NCBI GenBank assembly: GCA_022571845.1
Contig: JACZXB010000006.1
Location: 62,001-126,000, forward strand
DNA from: Candidatus Zixiibacteriota bacterium
Lineage (GTDB): Bacteria; Zixibacteria; MSB-5A5; GN15; FEB-12
DNA length: 64,000 nt
Reading direction: 5' to 3'
The notes below the pieces were generated by a model. That model searched no databases and was not told the origin of the DNA. It was given only the letters and a program-made list of their open reading frames with translations. The stretch's first letter is position 1. Every line of letters starts with the position of its first letter. The position numbers were made by a program, and so were the translations under genes. Of this stretch, positions 1-6,372 are shown in pieces.

Positions 1-78
1 TACCTTAGCGCCGGTTTTGAACTGGTAGGAGCGGCCAATTACACTACCGGACTAAAAATGGTGCGGATGATAAAATAG
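1..78 (+). CDS. C-terminal end of an unidentified protein (5' end outside window)
   Basis: An open frame enters from the left edge and stops at TAG 76-78, giving 25 residues that end in GLKMVRMIK. The motif AGFELVGAANYTTGLKM resembles the last strand and tail of GNAT acetyltransferases, but 25 residues are too few for a firm family call. The next gene starts 27 bases downstream on the same strand, so the two may be co-transcribed. The frame is open without interruption, and the likeliest reading is the true 3' end of a gene. Confidence 0.45.
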   Translation, partial: YLSAGFELVGAANYTTGLKMVRMIK

Positions 79-105
79 ATTCAGGAATTTTCGGAAGGGA
101 TAAAG

Positions 106-891
106 ATGACAGACTACAATAATATCATAGTTGAAAAAAACAAGAGCACGCTTTTGGTGACAATCAATCGTGAACAGGCGCTGAATTCTCTAAACAAAGA
201 AACAATAGCGGAACTTCAGAGCGCTTTCGATGCCTACCAAAGCGACAGCGATATCCGTTGTGTCATAGTCACCGGCGCCGGGAGTAAATCATTTGTGGCC
301 GGTGCCGATATCGCCGAGCTTTCTGAACTTGATCAGGCCGGTGGCGAAATTCTGTCCCGAAACGGCCTGCAACTGATGCAGACAATTCAGGATTTCCCCT
401 GGCCTGTTATTGCAGCTATAAACGGTTTTGCTCTGGGCGGAGGTTGCGAATTAGCTTTGGCCTGTGATATCAGGCTGGCCTCGACAAAAGCAAAGCTGGG
501 CCAGCCCGAAGTCAGCCTCGGTCTTATTCCCGGCTATGGCGGCACCCAGAGATTAGCCCGCTTAGTTGGCAGGGGCAAAGCGGCGCAGCTTATTATGACC
601 GGTGCCATGATAAGAGCCGATGAAGCTTATCGCATTGGTTTAGTCGACGAACTTTGCGAACCGGAAGAGCTAATGGACAAAGCTCAGGCTATGGCCGACG
701 AGATAGCTTCCAAAGGACCTCTGGCTATCAAGAAAGCCAAAGAATGTATAAACGGCGGCCTTGAGATGACTCTTGCTGAGGGCTGCCAGCTCGAGATGAA
801 AAAATTTGGTGAAGTTTGCGGAAGCAGCGACAAAACCGAAGGCACCAAAGCTTTCATGGAGAAACGAAAACCTGATTTCAAAGGCAATTAG
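106..891 (+). CDS. Enoyl-CoA hydratase / crotonase family protein
   Basis: A 261-residue protein of normal length for single-domain crotonases. These cytoplasmic enzymes hydrate trans-2-enoyl-CoA to 3-hydroxyacyl-CoA in fatty-acid oxidation or butanoate metabolism. The oxyanion-hole segment SFVAGADIAE lies at 62-71. Both catalytic glutamates of true hydratases are present: Glu115 in GGGCELAL and Glu135 in GQPEVSLGLIPGYGG. This favours a hydratase or 3-hydroxybutyryl-CoA dehydratase over an isomerase or decarboxylase. The start at 106 follows a GGAAGGGA Shine-Dalgarno. The LysE-type gene follows after 14 bases. No other beta-oxidation gene is nearby, so the physiological substrate cannot be assigned. 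Confidence 0.9.
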   Translation: MTDYNNIIVEKNKSTLLVTINREQALNSLNKETIAELQSAFDAYQSDSDIRCVIVTGAGSKSFVAGADIAELSELDQAGGEILSRNGLQLMQTIQDFPWPVIAAINGFALGGGCELALACDIRLASTKAKLGQPEVSLGLIPGYGGTQRLARLVGRGKAAQLIMTGAMIRADEAYRIGLVDELCEPEELMDKAQAMADEIASKGPLAIKKAKECINGGLEMTLAEGCQLEMKKFGEVCGSSDKTEGTKAFMEKRKPDFKGN

Positions 892-905
892 TCAGGTCAG
901 TTCTA

Positions 906-1547
906 ATGGATTTAGGCTGGGTATTTTTTAACTCATTTATAGTCGGCTTTTCAGGGGCAATGATGCCCGGACCGTTATTGGTAGTCGGTATTTCTGAAAC
1001 ACCCCGCCATGGCTGGCGCACCGGTGTAATTATATCTGTGGGTCATGCTATAGCAGAAATAGGCGTGGTGTTAGTGCTGGTGCTGGGCATTGCCGCCTTC
1101 GCCAAAGACGAAGTGGTTACTCAAGTCATAGGAATTGTTGGCGGCGCGGCATTAATCCTGATGGGACTGACCATGGGCCGGGATATTTTGAAAAATAGAG
1201 TGAGTTATGATTCAATCGACAGTTCACAAAAAGGCAGCCGGCGGCTACTGGCCGGCAAGGGAATCTCCGCCACTCTTTCAAATCCGTTCTGGTTTGTCTG
1301 GTGGGGAACGGTCGGACTTAGTCTGCTGGTAGATTCTCAGCGTCTCGGAACCCAAGGACCGATTGTGTTTTATTTTGGGCACATCTTGTCGGATTTTGTC
1401 TGGTACACGGCAGTCAGCATTGTCTTATGGAGCGGTAGAAAATTATTTGTGGGGAAAGTTCTCAAGTCATTGATTCTAGCCTGTGCTGCTTTTTTAGTTT
1501 ATTTGGGTGTAACTTTTCTGATAACTGGACTATCGAGTATTACGTAA
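906..1547 (+). CDS. LysE/RhtB family amino-acid exporter
   Basis: A 213-residue, very hydrophobic protein with about six predicted membrane spans, the usual size for the LysE/RhtB translocator family. These are inner-membrane secondary exporters of amino acids or related small molecules. The N-terminal span is followed by the family signature around PGPLLVVGISETPRHGW (residues 19-35), and a second conserved stretch SATLSNPFWFVWWGTVG lies mid-protein. It follows the crotonase closely on the same strand. Its 3' end overlaps the 3' end of the convergent thpR gene by 8 bases. The exported compound cannot be told from the sequence. The Shine-Dalgarno is weak, which fits translation coupled to the gene upstream. 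Confidence 0.85.
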   Translation: MDLGWVFFNSFIVGFSGAMMPGPLLVVGISETPRHGWRTGVIISVGHAIAEIGVVLVLVLGIAAFAKDEVVTQVIGIVGGAALILMGLTMGRDILKNRVSYDSIDSSQKGSRRLLAGKGISATLSNPFWFVWWGTVGLSLLVDSQRLGTQGPIVFYFGHILSDFVWYTAVSIVLWSGRKLFVGKVLKSLILACAAFLVYLGVTFLITGLSSIT

Positions 1548-2094
1548 ACAAAGCTTCATGAAGCCTCTCATATATCGGACCCCGCGGCGTCAGGGTAGAT
1601 TTAAACAGGGTCAGTCTGTCAATTTGAAAAGGCATTGCTTCGATTTTATAACTCTCAATAAAATGAGCGAGTTGCGGCAGCGCCTGCGGTTTTTTGACTC
1701 GGCCCAGAGTAAGATGCGGCCGGAACTTTCTGGTTTCTTTGGCATAGCCTAACTTATGAACCCGCTCGTCAAGGCTGCCGGCCAGCCTTTCCAGTTCAAT
1801 ATGGTCTCCTTTAAGACCGGCCCATAAAGCTCTGGGGCGAATCAGATTGGGGAAGCCGCCAATTTTGGAAATTTTGAAATCCAGGATATTGGTTTCCCGA
1901 GAAGTTTCGTTTAGTATTTCCGAGATAGGTTCGACTAATGAATCGTCGGTCTCGCCCAGGAATTTAATAGTCAGGTGAATGTTTTCCGGTTTTACCCATT
2001 TGACATTGCCGGCTACGCTCTTTAGCTGATAAATTATATTGGCCAGTTCAGTCTCAACTTGCCGGCTAATTGGTGTGGCGATAAATAAGCGCAT
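1540..2094 (-). CDS. thpR: RNA 2',3'-cyclic phosphodiesterase (2H family)
   Basis: A 184-residue 2H phosphoesterase, the expected size for ThpR (formerly called 2'-5' RNA ligase). Both catalytic HxTx motifs are visible: HLTIKFLG at residues 40-47 and HLTLGRV at 127-133. The family opens 2',3'-cyclic phosphate ends of RNA to 2'-phosphomonoesters, for example after tRNA cleavage. It is the last gene of a tight minus-strand cluster pgsA-pgpA-cinA-thpR, 9 bases after cinA; thpR next to cinA is a common bacterial arrangement. Its 3' end overlaps the LysE gene tail to tail. Confidence 0.92.
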   Translation of the reverse strand: MRLFIATPISRQVETELANIIYQLKSVAGNVKWVKPENIHLTIKFLGETDDSLVEPISEILNETSRETNILDFKISKIGGFPNLIRPRALWAGLKGDHIELERLAGSLDERVHKLGYAKETRKFRPHLTLGRVKKPQALPQLAHFIESYKIEAMPFQIDRLTLFKSTLTPRGPIYERLHEALFT

Positions 2095-2103
2095 CTTTTT
2101 ATG

Positions 2104-3354
2104 CTATTCTATTGCTAAATCCAGAATATCTCTACGGAGTATTTCCAAAGCCGCATAGCAAGCGCGGGTGCGGTTTGTTTCACGGTCTCGTCCAAAATTG
2201 AATTCCTTTGAATATGATTTATGGGCGGAAGCGAGGCCAATAAAAGTCAGGCCGACCGGCTTTTCATCGGTACCGCCTTCGGGACCTGCCACGCCGGTTA
2301 TCGACAAGGCAAAATCAGAAGAGAACCGTTTTCTGGCACCAAGTGCCATCTCTATGGCGGTCTCTGCTGATACTGCTCCGTACTTATTTAGAGTAGTTTT
2401 CTTTACTCCCAGTTCAGATATTTTGACCTCATTAGAATAGGCAATAATGCCTCCGGCAAAATATTTTGATGATCCCGACACTGAAGTTATAATCTCGCCA
2501 AGTTTTCCGCCGGTGCAGGATTCTGCTGCTGCCAGAGATTTGTCATTGTCACTTAAGAGCTGCCCTACTACAGACTGCAGCCTGTCGCTGTCATAGCCGT
2601 AAATAAATCTGCCGACTTTCTTTTCAATCTGCTTGACAAGTTTTTGCGCTTTGTTTTCGGCTCTTTCTTTGCTGTCAGCTGTAGCTACTATGCGCAAATC
2701 TACGCCGCTCTCCGATGGCAGATAGGCCAGTTTGACTCCCGGCTCTATTTCTAAATCAGCTGAGATAATCTCCGCCAGAGACGATTCCACAATACCGTTT
2801 AAGCGCAGGGTTGTAATCTTTATGGCCTGGCCAAAATTTTGTTTCGCCAGAAACGGGATTACTTCATTATCCAGAATATGGCGCATCTCTGTGGGTACCC
2901 CGGGCAGTGAAATAAAATAATAATCATTTTCAATGATACCGATGCCGGCAGCCGAACCGATTTCATTTTTGAAAATAGTAGAATTGTTTGGCAGTAAGGC
3001 CTGATCTTCGTTGATGGCTGGCATTTCTAGGCCGCGTCTGTGGTAGCGCTCACGTATTTCTTCAAGAAGCTGCTCGTTGAGAACCAGCTGCCTCTTAAAA
3101 AATTTGACTAATACTTTTTTGGTAAGGTCATCAGCGGTTGGCCCCAGACCGCCGGTAGTGATAATTACCTGCGCCCGCTTCAAGGCCTGTCTGAATGTTT
3201 CTTCGATTCTCTCGACTGAGTCGCCGACCGTACTCTTAAACTGAACAGACAGACCAATGCCGCTGAGCTTTCTGGCTATGTAGCCGGCATTGGTGTCGGT
3301 AGTTTCTCCCAGCAGCAGTTCATCGCCGATGGTTATAATCTCAGCAATTATCAT
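2104..3354 (-). CDS. cinA: CinA-family nicotinamide-nucleotide amidohydrolase / pyrophosphatase
   Basis: A 416-residue two-domain protein of standard CinA length. The N-terminal molybdopterin-binding-like (COG1058) domain spans about residues 3-170, with TTGGLGPTADDLTKK at 66-80 and SLPGVPTEMRHI at 149-160; in characterised relatives it hydrolyses ADP-ribose. The C-terminal PncC-type amidase domain spans about 262-412, with the AAESCTGG active-site segment at 276-283 and YSNEVK at 306-311, and it deamidates nicotinamide mononucleotide in pyridine-nucleotide salvage. Both domains look intact, so a bifunctional NAD-salvage or house-cleaning role is likely. The start codon overlaps the pgpA stop by 4 bases, so translation is probably coupled. 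Confidence 0.93.
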   Translation of the reverse strand: MIIAEIITIGDELLLGETTDTNAGYIARKLSGIGLSVQFKSTVGDSVERIEETFRQALKRAQVIITTGGLGPTADDLTKKVLVKFFKRQLVLNEQLLEEIRERYHRRGLEMPAINEDQALLPNNSTIFKNEIGSAAGIGIIENDYYFISLPGVPTEMRHILDNEVIPFLAKQNFGQAIKITTLRLNGIVESSLAEIISADLEIEPGVKLAYLPSESGVDLRIVATADSKERAENKAQKLVKQIEKKVGRFIYGYDSDRLQSVVGQLLSDNDKSLAAAESCTGGKLGEIITSVSGSSKYFAGGIIAYSNEVKISELGVKKTTLNKYGAVSAETAIEMALGARKRFSSDFALSITGVAGPEGGTDEKPVGLTFIGLASAHKSYSKEFNFGRDRETNRTRACYAALEILRRDILDLAIE

Positions 3355-3815
3355 ATTAAACCCGAGCGGTTAATCAGCCAGATTATGAGATGTGTGACCA
3401 GATTTGACTGAACTCCGGCTACGACATCATCCATGGTTACTCCCCAGCCTCCAGGCAGCTGTTCGGCCTGTCTGGCAGGATAAATTTTTACGACATCCAA
3501 CGCTCTGAAAATAAAGAAGGCGATGGCATAGTTAATAAGAGAATAAGGCACAAACAACAGCGTGATAAACATTCCGGCCCATTCGTCGATGACTATTTTG
3601 CGGGCATCATGCCCCAACTCTTTTTCAGCTTCTCCGGCCGACCAGACCGAAACAATAGTTGCCACTGTCGCCGCCATAGTCAGCCCAAGCTGATTATTTT
3701 GAATAAGAAAAAAAGCTATCAGCCAGGGAGGAATAGAACCAAATGTGCCCGGTGTAATCGGGAAATAGCCGGACCAAAAACCAGTGGCAAGCATTTTAGC
3801 TGCGAATTTTTTCAT
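3351..3815 (-). CDS. pgpA: Phosphatidylglycerophosphatase A
   Basis: A 154-residue membrane protein matching PgpA, which dephosphorylates phosphatidylglycerol-phosphate in the inner membrane. Recognisable parts are the N-terminal ATGFWSGYFPITPGTFGS (10-27), the central VIDEWAGM acidic motif, and the C-terminal MDDVVAGV with conserved aspartates. It lies 7 bases after pgsA, which makes its substrate, and overlaps cinA by 4 bases. The neighbourhood therefore gives two consecutive steps of phosphatidylglycerol synthesis in one operon. Confidence 0.93.
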   Translation of the reverse strand: MKKFAAKMLATGFWSGYFPITPGTFGSIPPWLIAFFLIQNNQLGLTMAATVATIVSVWSAGEAEKELGHDARKIVIDEWAGMFITLLFVPYSLINYAIAFFIFRALDVVKIYPARQAEQLPGGWGVTMDDVVAGVQSNLVTHLIIWLINRSGLI

Positions 3816-3822
3816 ATTAATT

Positions 3823-4410
3823 CTATTTTAGCGCTTTCTTAATCATGTAAGAATATTTTACGATATAGTCGATGCCGGTACCAACAGTAATGGCAGCCGT
3901 CAGCCATAGCATCAAATTAAAATAATAGCGGTAATCAAATGAAAAGAACTCCAGTACCGGGCTGTCAAAATACTCAAGCGACTTCACGAAATTTATATAA
4001 AGAAGAACCACTCCTACCAGGCTTATCTGGATAAAAGTTTTCACTTTGGCCCACCAGGTCGGAGGAATGACCACGCTGCTGTATGCTGCCAGAAGCCTCA
4101 GCCCTGTAATCAAAAACTCACGTCCGATTATCAGCATAACAGGCAGCGGTGAAACATAGCCCAGAGCAATAAATGATATCAAAGCGCTTGATACCAAAAT
4201 CTTATCAGCCAGAGGGTCCATAAACCGCCCAAAACCGGTTATTATTCCAAACTTGCGGGCGTAGTAGCCATCAATCATATCAGTCAGAGCTGCTACTATG
4301 AAAAGCCCCAGTGAGAGCAGCCTCCAGTAAAAGCTGTCCAAAAGGAAGAAGTACATGAAGAAGGGAGCAATTATAATCCGCAGCAAAGTCAGCTTATTGG
4401 GCAGGTTCAT
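3823..4410 (-). CDS. pgsA: CDP-diacylglycerol-glycerol-3-phosphate 3-phosphatidyltransferase
   Basis: A 195-residue polytopic membrane protein with the full CDP-alcohol phosphatidyltransferase signature. Asp44, Asp47-Gly48, Ala51-Arg52, Gly61, Asp65 and Asp69 are spaced as D-x2-DG-x2-AR-x8-G-x3-D-x3-D. It transfers a phosphatidyl group from CDP-diacylglycerol to glycerol 3-phosphate, giving phosphatidylglycerol phosphate. The start MNLPNKLTLLRI is typical of PgsA. It heads the operon pgsA-pgpA-cinA-thpR. PgsA rather than another CDP-alcohol transferase is supported by the adjacent pgpA. Confidence 0.92.
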   Translation of the reverse strand: MNLPNKLTLLRIIIAPFFMYFFLLDSFYWRLLSLGLFIVAALTDMIDGYYARKFGIITGFGRFMDPLADKILVSSALISFIALGYVSPLPVMLIIGREFLITGLRLLAAYSSVVIPPTWWAKVKTFIQISLVGVVLLYINFVKSLEYFDSPVLEFFSFDYRYYFNLMLWLTAAITVGTGIDYIVKYSYMIKKALK

Positions 4411-4486
4411 AGGCCTAAAAAGGTATCAGCAATCGGACTGACTGTCAATCTCCATTGCGGGACTACCTAGACAGTCAATATTCTTA

Positions 4487-4750
4487 TCAGTTATTTGCCA
4501 GAAGATATATAGTAATTCGGTCGATCTGTTCGCCTGTAAGTTTTGCCTGTTCACCATACTTTCTTACCAGAGGAGGCCACTCTTCGTCACTTTTATCTGT
4601 AGGTTTGGGAAGAGTGTGACAGCTCTGACAGGAAGCTGCAAACAGGCGGCTGTTTTGGGTAGACTCTTCATCTACGATTGCACCGCCGCAGCCAAGCGAA
4701 AGAGCAATAATCAGACCGAGAAGAAGTGCGCTGAAAACGTTTGATATCAC
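4487..4750 (-). CDS. Small c-type cytochrome lipoprotein
   Basis: An 87-residue protein with an N-terminal hydrophobic segment ending in a lipobox-like LSLGC (Cys21), which predicts a lipid-anchored periplasmic protein. One heme c site, CQSCH, lies at residues 41-45, followed by LPKP and a conserved EWPPLV stretch. The region resembles small monoheme cytochromes that often carry a Met (RM..A) after EW..V as the distal heme ligand. Here that position reads RKYGEQA, and there is no Met or His downstream of His45, so the sixth ligand is unusual or absent. The gene overlaps the upstream outer-membrane protein gene by 4 bases and so shares its Fur-box promoter. Confidence 0.75.
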   Translation of the reverse strand: MISNVFSALLLGLIIALSLGCGGAIVDEESTQNSRLFAASCQSCHTLPKPTDKSDEEWPPLVRKYGEQAKLTGEQIDRITIYLLANN

Positions 4751-5463
4751 AGTCCGATTCCCATCAGGAAGCGGGCTCTGGCATCGTCGCTGTCGTCAGT
4801 AATCCCCCAGGCGTAGCCGAAGCTATACCAGACAGGGCCTGAAGCAAAGGAGCAGGTCGGTCCCAGATACGAAGCTGTTTCGTTTTCGGCGTTTTTGATA
4901 ATCTCGTATCTACTGGTAGACTCTACTCCTATTGACCATTTGTAGCTGAGCTCATAGCCCAAGCCAATATCCAGCCCATATTCGTGTCGCGGGTCGCCCG
5001 GCGCCCAGAAGAATTCATAGACCGGGTTTAAGGCGATTGAAATTTTATCAAAGTCACGCCCAAAAATCAATTTGGTTTCAAGTTTATTTTGTGCTTTGAG
5101 ATCTATTTTCCTTTTGTATTCAAGATAGAAAACAGGGGCAAATTTTTGACTGCCCGTACTACTAAACCTGAACCTGGTGCGCAGCTGAAAAGCGTCCCAC
5201 TTGAGCGCTTCGTTTTCGTTCTGGCTGAAAATCTGATAAATAGACATATCCCAATTAGGAGCCAGACCGTGTTCAATCTCCAGACGGTACTCCCAGCTGT
5301 CTTTAGTGCTCAGTTTAGTTGTCTGATAAAACTCAAGGTCTACACCGTCAGGCTGCTGCAAAATTGGCTGATAGGTCCAGACAAACTTTCTGCGGTCAGC
5401 GTTAGCTGTAGATACTGCCACCAGAATTATCAAAGCCGCCAGGAAAATTTTTCTAAAGCACAT
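4747..5463 (-). CDS. Predicted outer-membrane beta-barrel protein, iron-regulated
   Basis: A secreted protein of about 238 residues. The frame opens at 5487, but I prefer the ATG at 5463 (MCFRKIFLAALIILVAV), because a GGAGAG Shine-Dalgarno lies 7 bases upstream and the signal peptide then starts at residue 1. The mature part has alternating polar/aromatic strands (SWEYRLEIEHG, FAPVFYLEYKRKIDL, YGLDIGLGYELSYKW) and many Gly/Tyr/Trp, and it ends RFLMGIGL. This is typical of a small outer-membrane barrel. I do not recognise a named family. It overlaps the cytochrome lipoprotein gene by 4 bases, and a near-perfect Fur box lies just upstream. A role in iron or electron transfer is inference from this context. 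Confidence 0.65.
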   Translation of the reverse strand: MCFRKIFLAALIILVAVSTANADRRKFVWTYQPILQQPDGVDLEFYQTTKLSTKDSWEYRLEIEHGLAPNWDMSIYQIFSQNENEALKWDAFQLRTRFRFSSTGSQKFAPVFYLEYKRKIDLKAQNKLETKLIFGRDFDKISIALNPVYEFFWAPGDPRHEYGLDIGLGYELSYKWSIGVESTSRYEIIKNAENETASYLGPTCSFASGPVWYSFGYAWGITDDSDDARARFLMGIGL

Positions 5464-5497
5464 TTGTATACTCTCCACTGTTTTCAATTACAATAGC

Positions 5498-5520
5498 TAA
5501 ATGAAAATCATTTTCATTTA
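5498..5520. promoter_or_regulatory. Fur-type operator
   Basis: A 23-base palindrome, perfect except for the central base, with core TGAAAATCATTTTCA (5502-5516). It matches the 7-1-7 inverted repeat of Fur boxes (E. coli-type core TGATAATNATTATCA) with few differences. It lies 35 bases upstream of the preferred start of the outer-membrane protein gene and would overlap that promoter, so iron-dependent repression of the two-gene operon is the simplest reading. A Zur, Mur or PerR paralogue could also bind such a site. Confidence 0.75.
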
Positions 5521-5653
5521 GTTTTTTGGTTGATGCCATTATAAGATAAGATCAGCTGTGATGTCAACGGAAAAGAACACAAAATTGTAATGTTTTAGAT
5601 CGTGACTTATTATGCCTGCCACAATCATCTCAATAATATAGGGGGAATAAAAA

Positions 5654-5682
5654 ACCCAAGCAGGAATAGTTCCTGCCTGGGT
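5654..5682 (-). terminator. Intrinsic terminator-like hairpin, minus strand
   Basis: A 13-base-pair stem with one mismatch (5654-5666 with 5670-5682) and a 3-base loop. Read on the minus strand it is followed by a T-rich tail. No minus-strand gene lies directly upstream of it, so it may end an unrecognised small RNA or short transcript. Confidence 0.55.
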
Positions 5683-5840
5683 GGACGATATTAGGTAATC
5701 CACAGAAAGAGTAACACTTTCCGATTGCACAGTAAATTTAACAATAATCATTTTTTTGTCAAGGGGAAAATGCGAAAAAAGTGATTTATTTTCCAGGCTT
5801 TTATGCCTATTTTAAGACTAGAATGTGTCATTATTATCAA

Positions 5841-6024
5841 AAAAATAGAGGCCGAAAAGGAGGTTTTTCTAATATAATCACTCCAGCAAATAGCCCAGAA
5901 TGTGGATAGCCCGTAGATGGTATGTGGGTAACTCTGTAATCTCTTATCAGGAAATTGGTTACAAATCGTGTAAATCAAAAATAAGGGTTCTGAAACAACT
6001 GCAATAAGTTAGGCCTCTATTTTT
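5841..6024. repeat. 184-base segment bounded by 13-base inverted repeats
   Basis: AAAAATAGAGGCC at 5841-5853 is repeated in exact inverted orientation at 6012-6024. No target-site duplication is visible and no transposase is encoded. It could be a very small non-autonomous element or the base of a long RNA stem. Confidence 0.4.
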
Positions 6025-6372
6025 CTGAAACTCACAAACTTACGGGTTTAGCCGAATGGACTAAGCCGTCAATGTTAATAAAATCGAACCTTTCCGTCTG
6101 TCTGGCTTTGTCGTAACTTGCTGTGAGACAACCGATTTTAATTTTAATGAAAAATTGTCTGAATTTTATTAGTACCCCGATTTACTCAGGCTATATTGGC
6201 TACCCCGCTGAAGATTAGGAAAGACATCAGTAGTGAGTGAGTGATTACTTCTTCAGTAATGGTAAATCATAAATTGAAACTTTTGGAGAGTTGTGATTGC
6301 ATCAAGTAGAAATGCCGAAGGCCATTTTTTCTTAAGCCTGCTCTTTAGAATTGATTTTGTAGGAGGGAAAAG

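Larger units (their letters stand above)
5521..6372. other. Long AT-rich non-coding region and leader of nrdJ
   Basis: About 850 bases without a credible gene; the short minus-strand open frames have no Shine-Dalgarno or recognisable product. The region contains a minus-strand terminator-like hairpin (5654-5682), a 13-base inverted-repeat pair (5841-5853 and 6012-6024), and a stable hairpin 6045-6067 (GGTTTAGCC pairing with GGaCTAAGCC) in the nrdJ leader. I found no cobalamin-riboswitch B12 box or NrdR-box pair by eye. A strong AGGAGGG Shine-Dalgarno at 6361-6367 serves nrdJ. Confidence 0.6.

Noticed and set aside
5696-5909. Two DnaA-box-like sites (TAATCCACA at 5696-5704, TGTGGATAG at 5901-5909) in an AT-rich region, as a possible origin
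   Set aside because: Each has one mismatch, there are only two, and no dnaA, dnaN, gyrB or parAB gene is near.
5539-5978. Two short minus-strand open frames (70 and 76 codons)
   Set aside because: No Shine-Dalgarno, no recognisable motif, and biased low-complexity AT-rich composition; one is crossed by a terminator-like hairpin.
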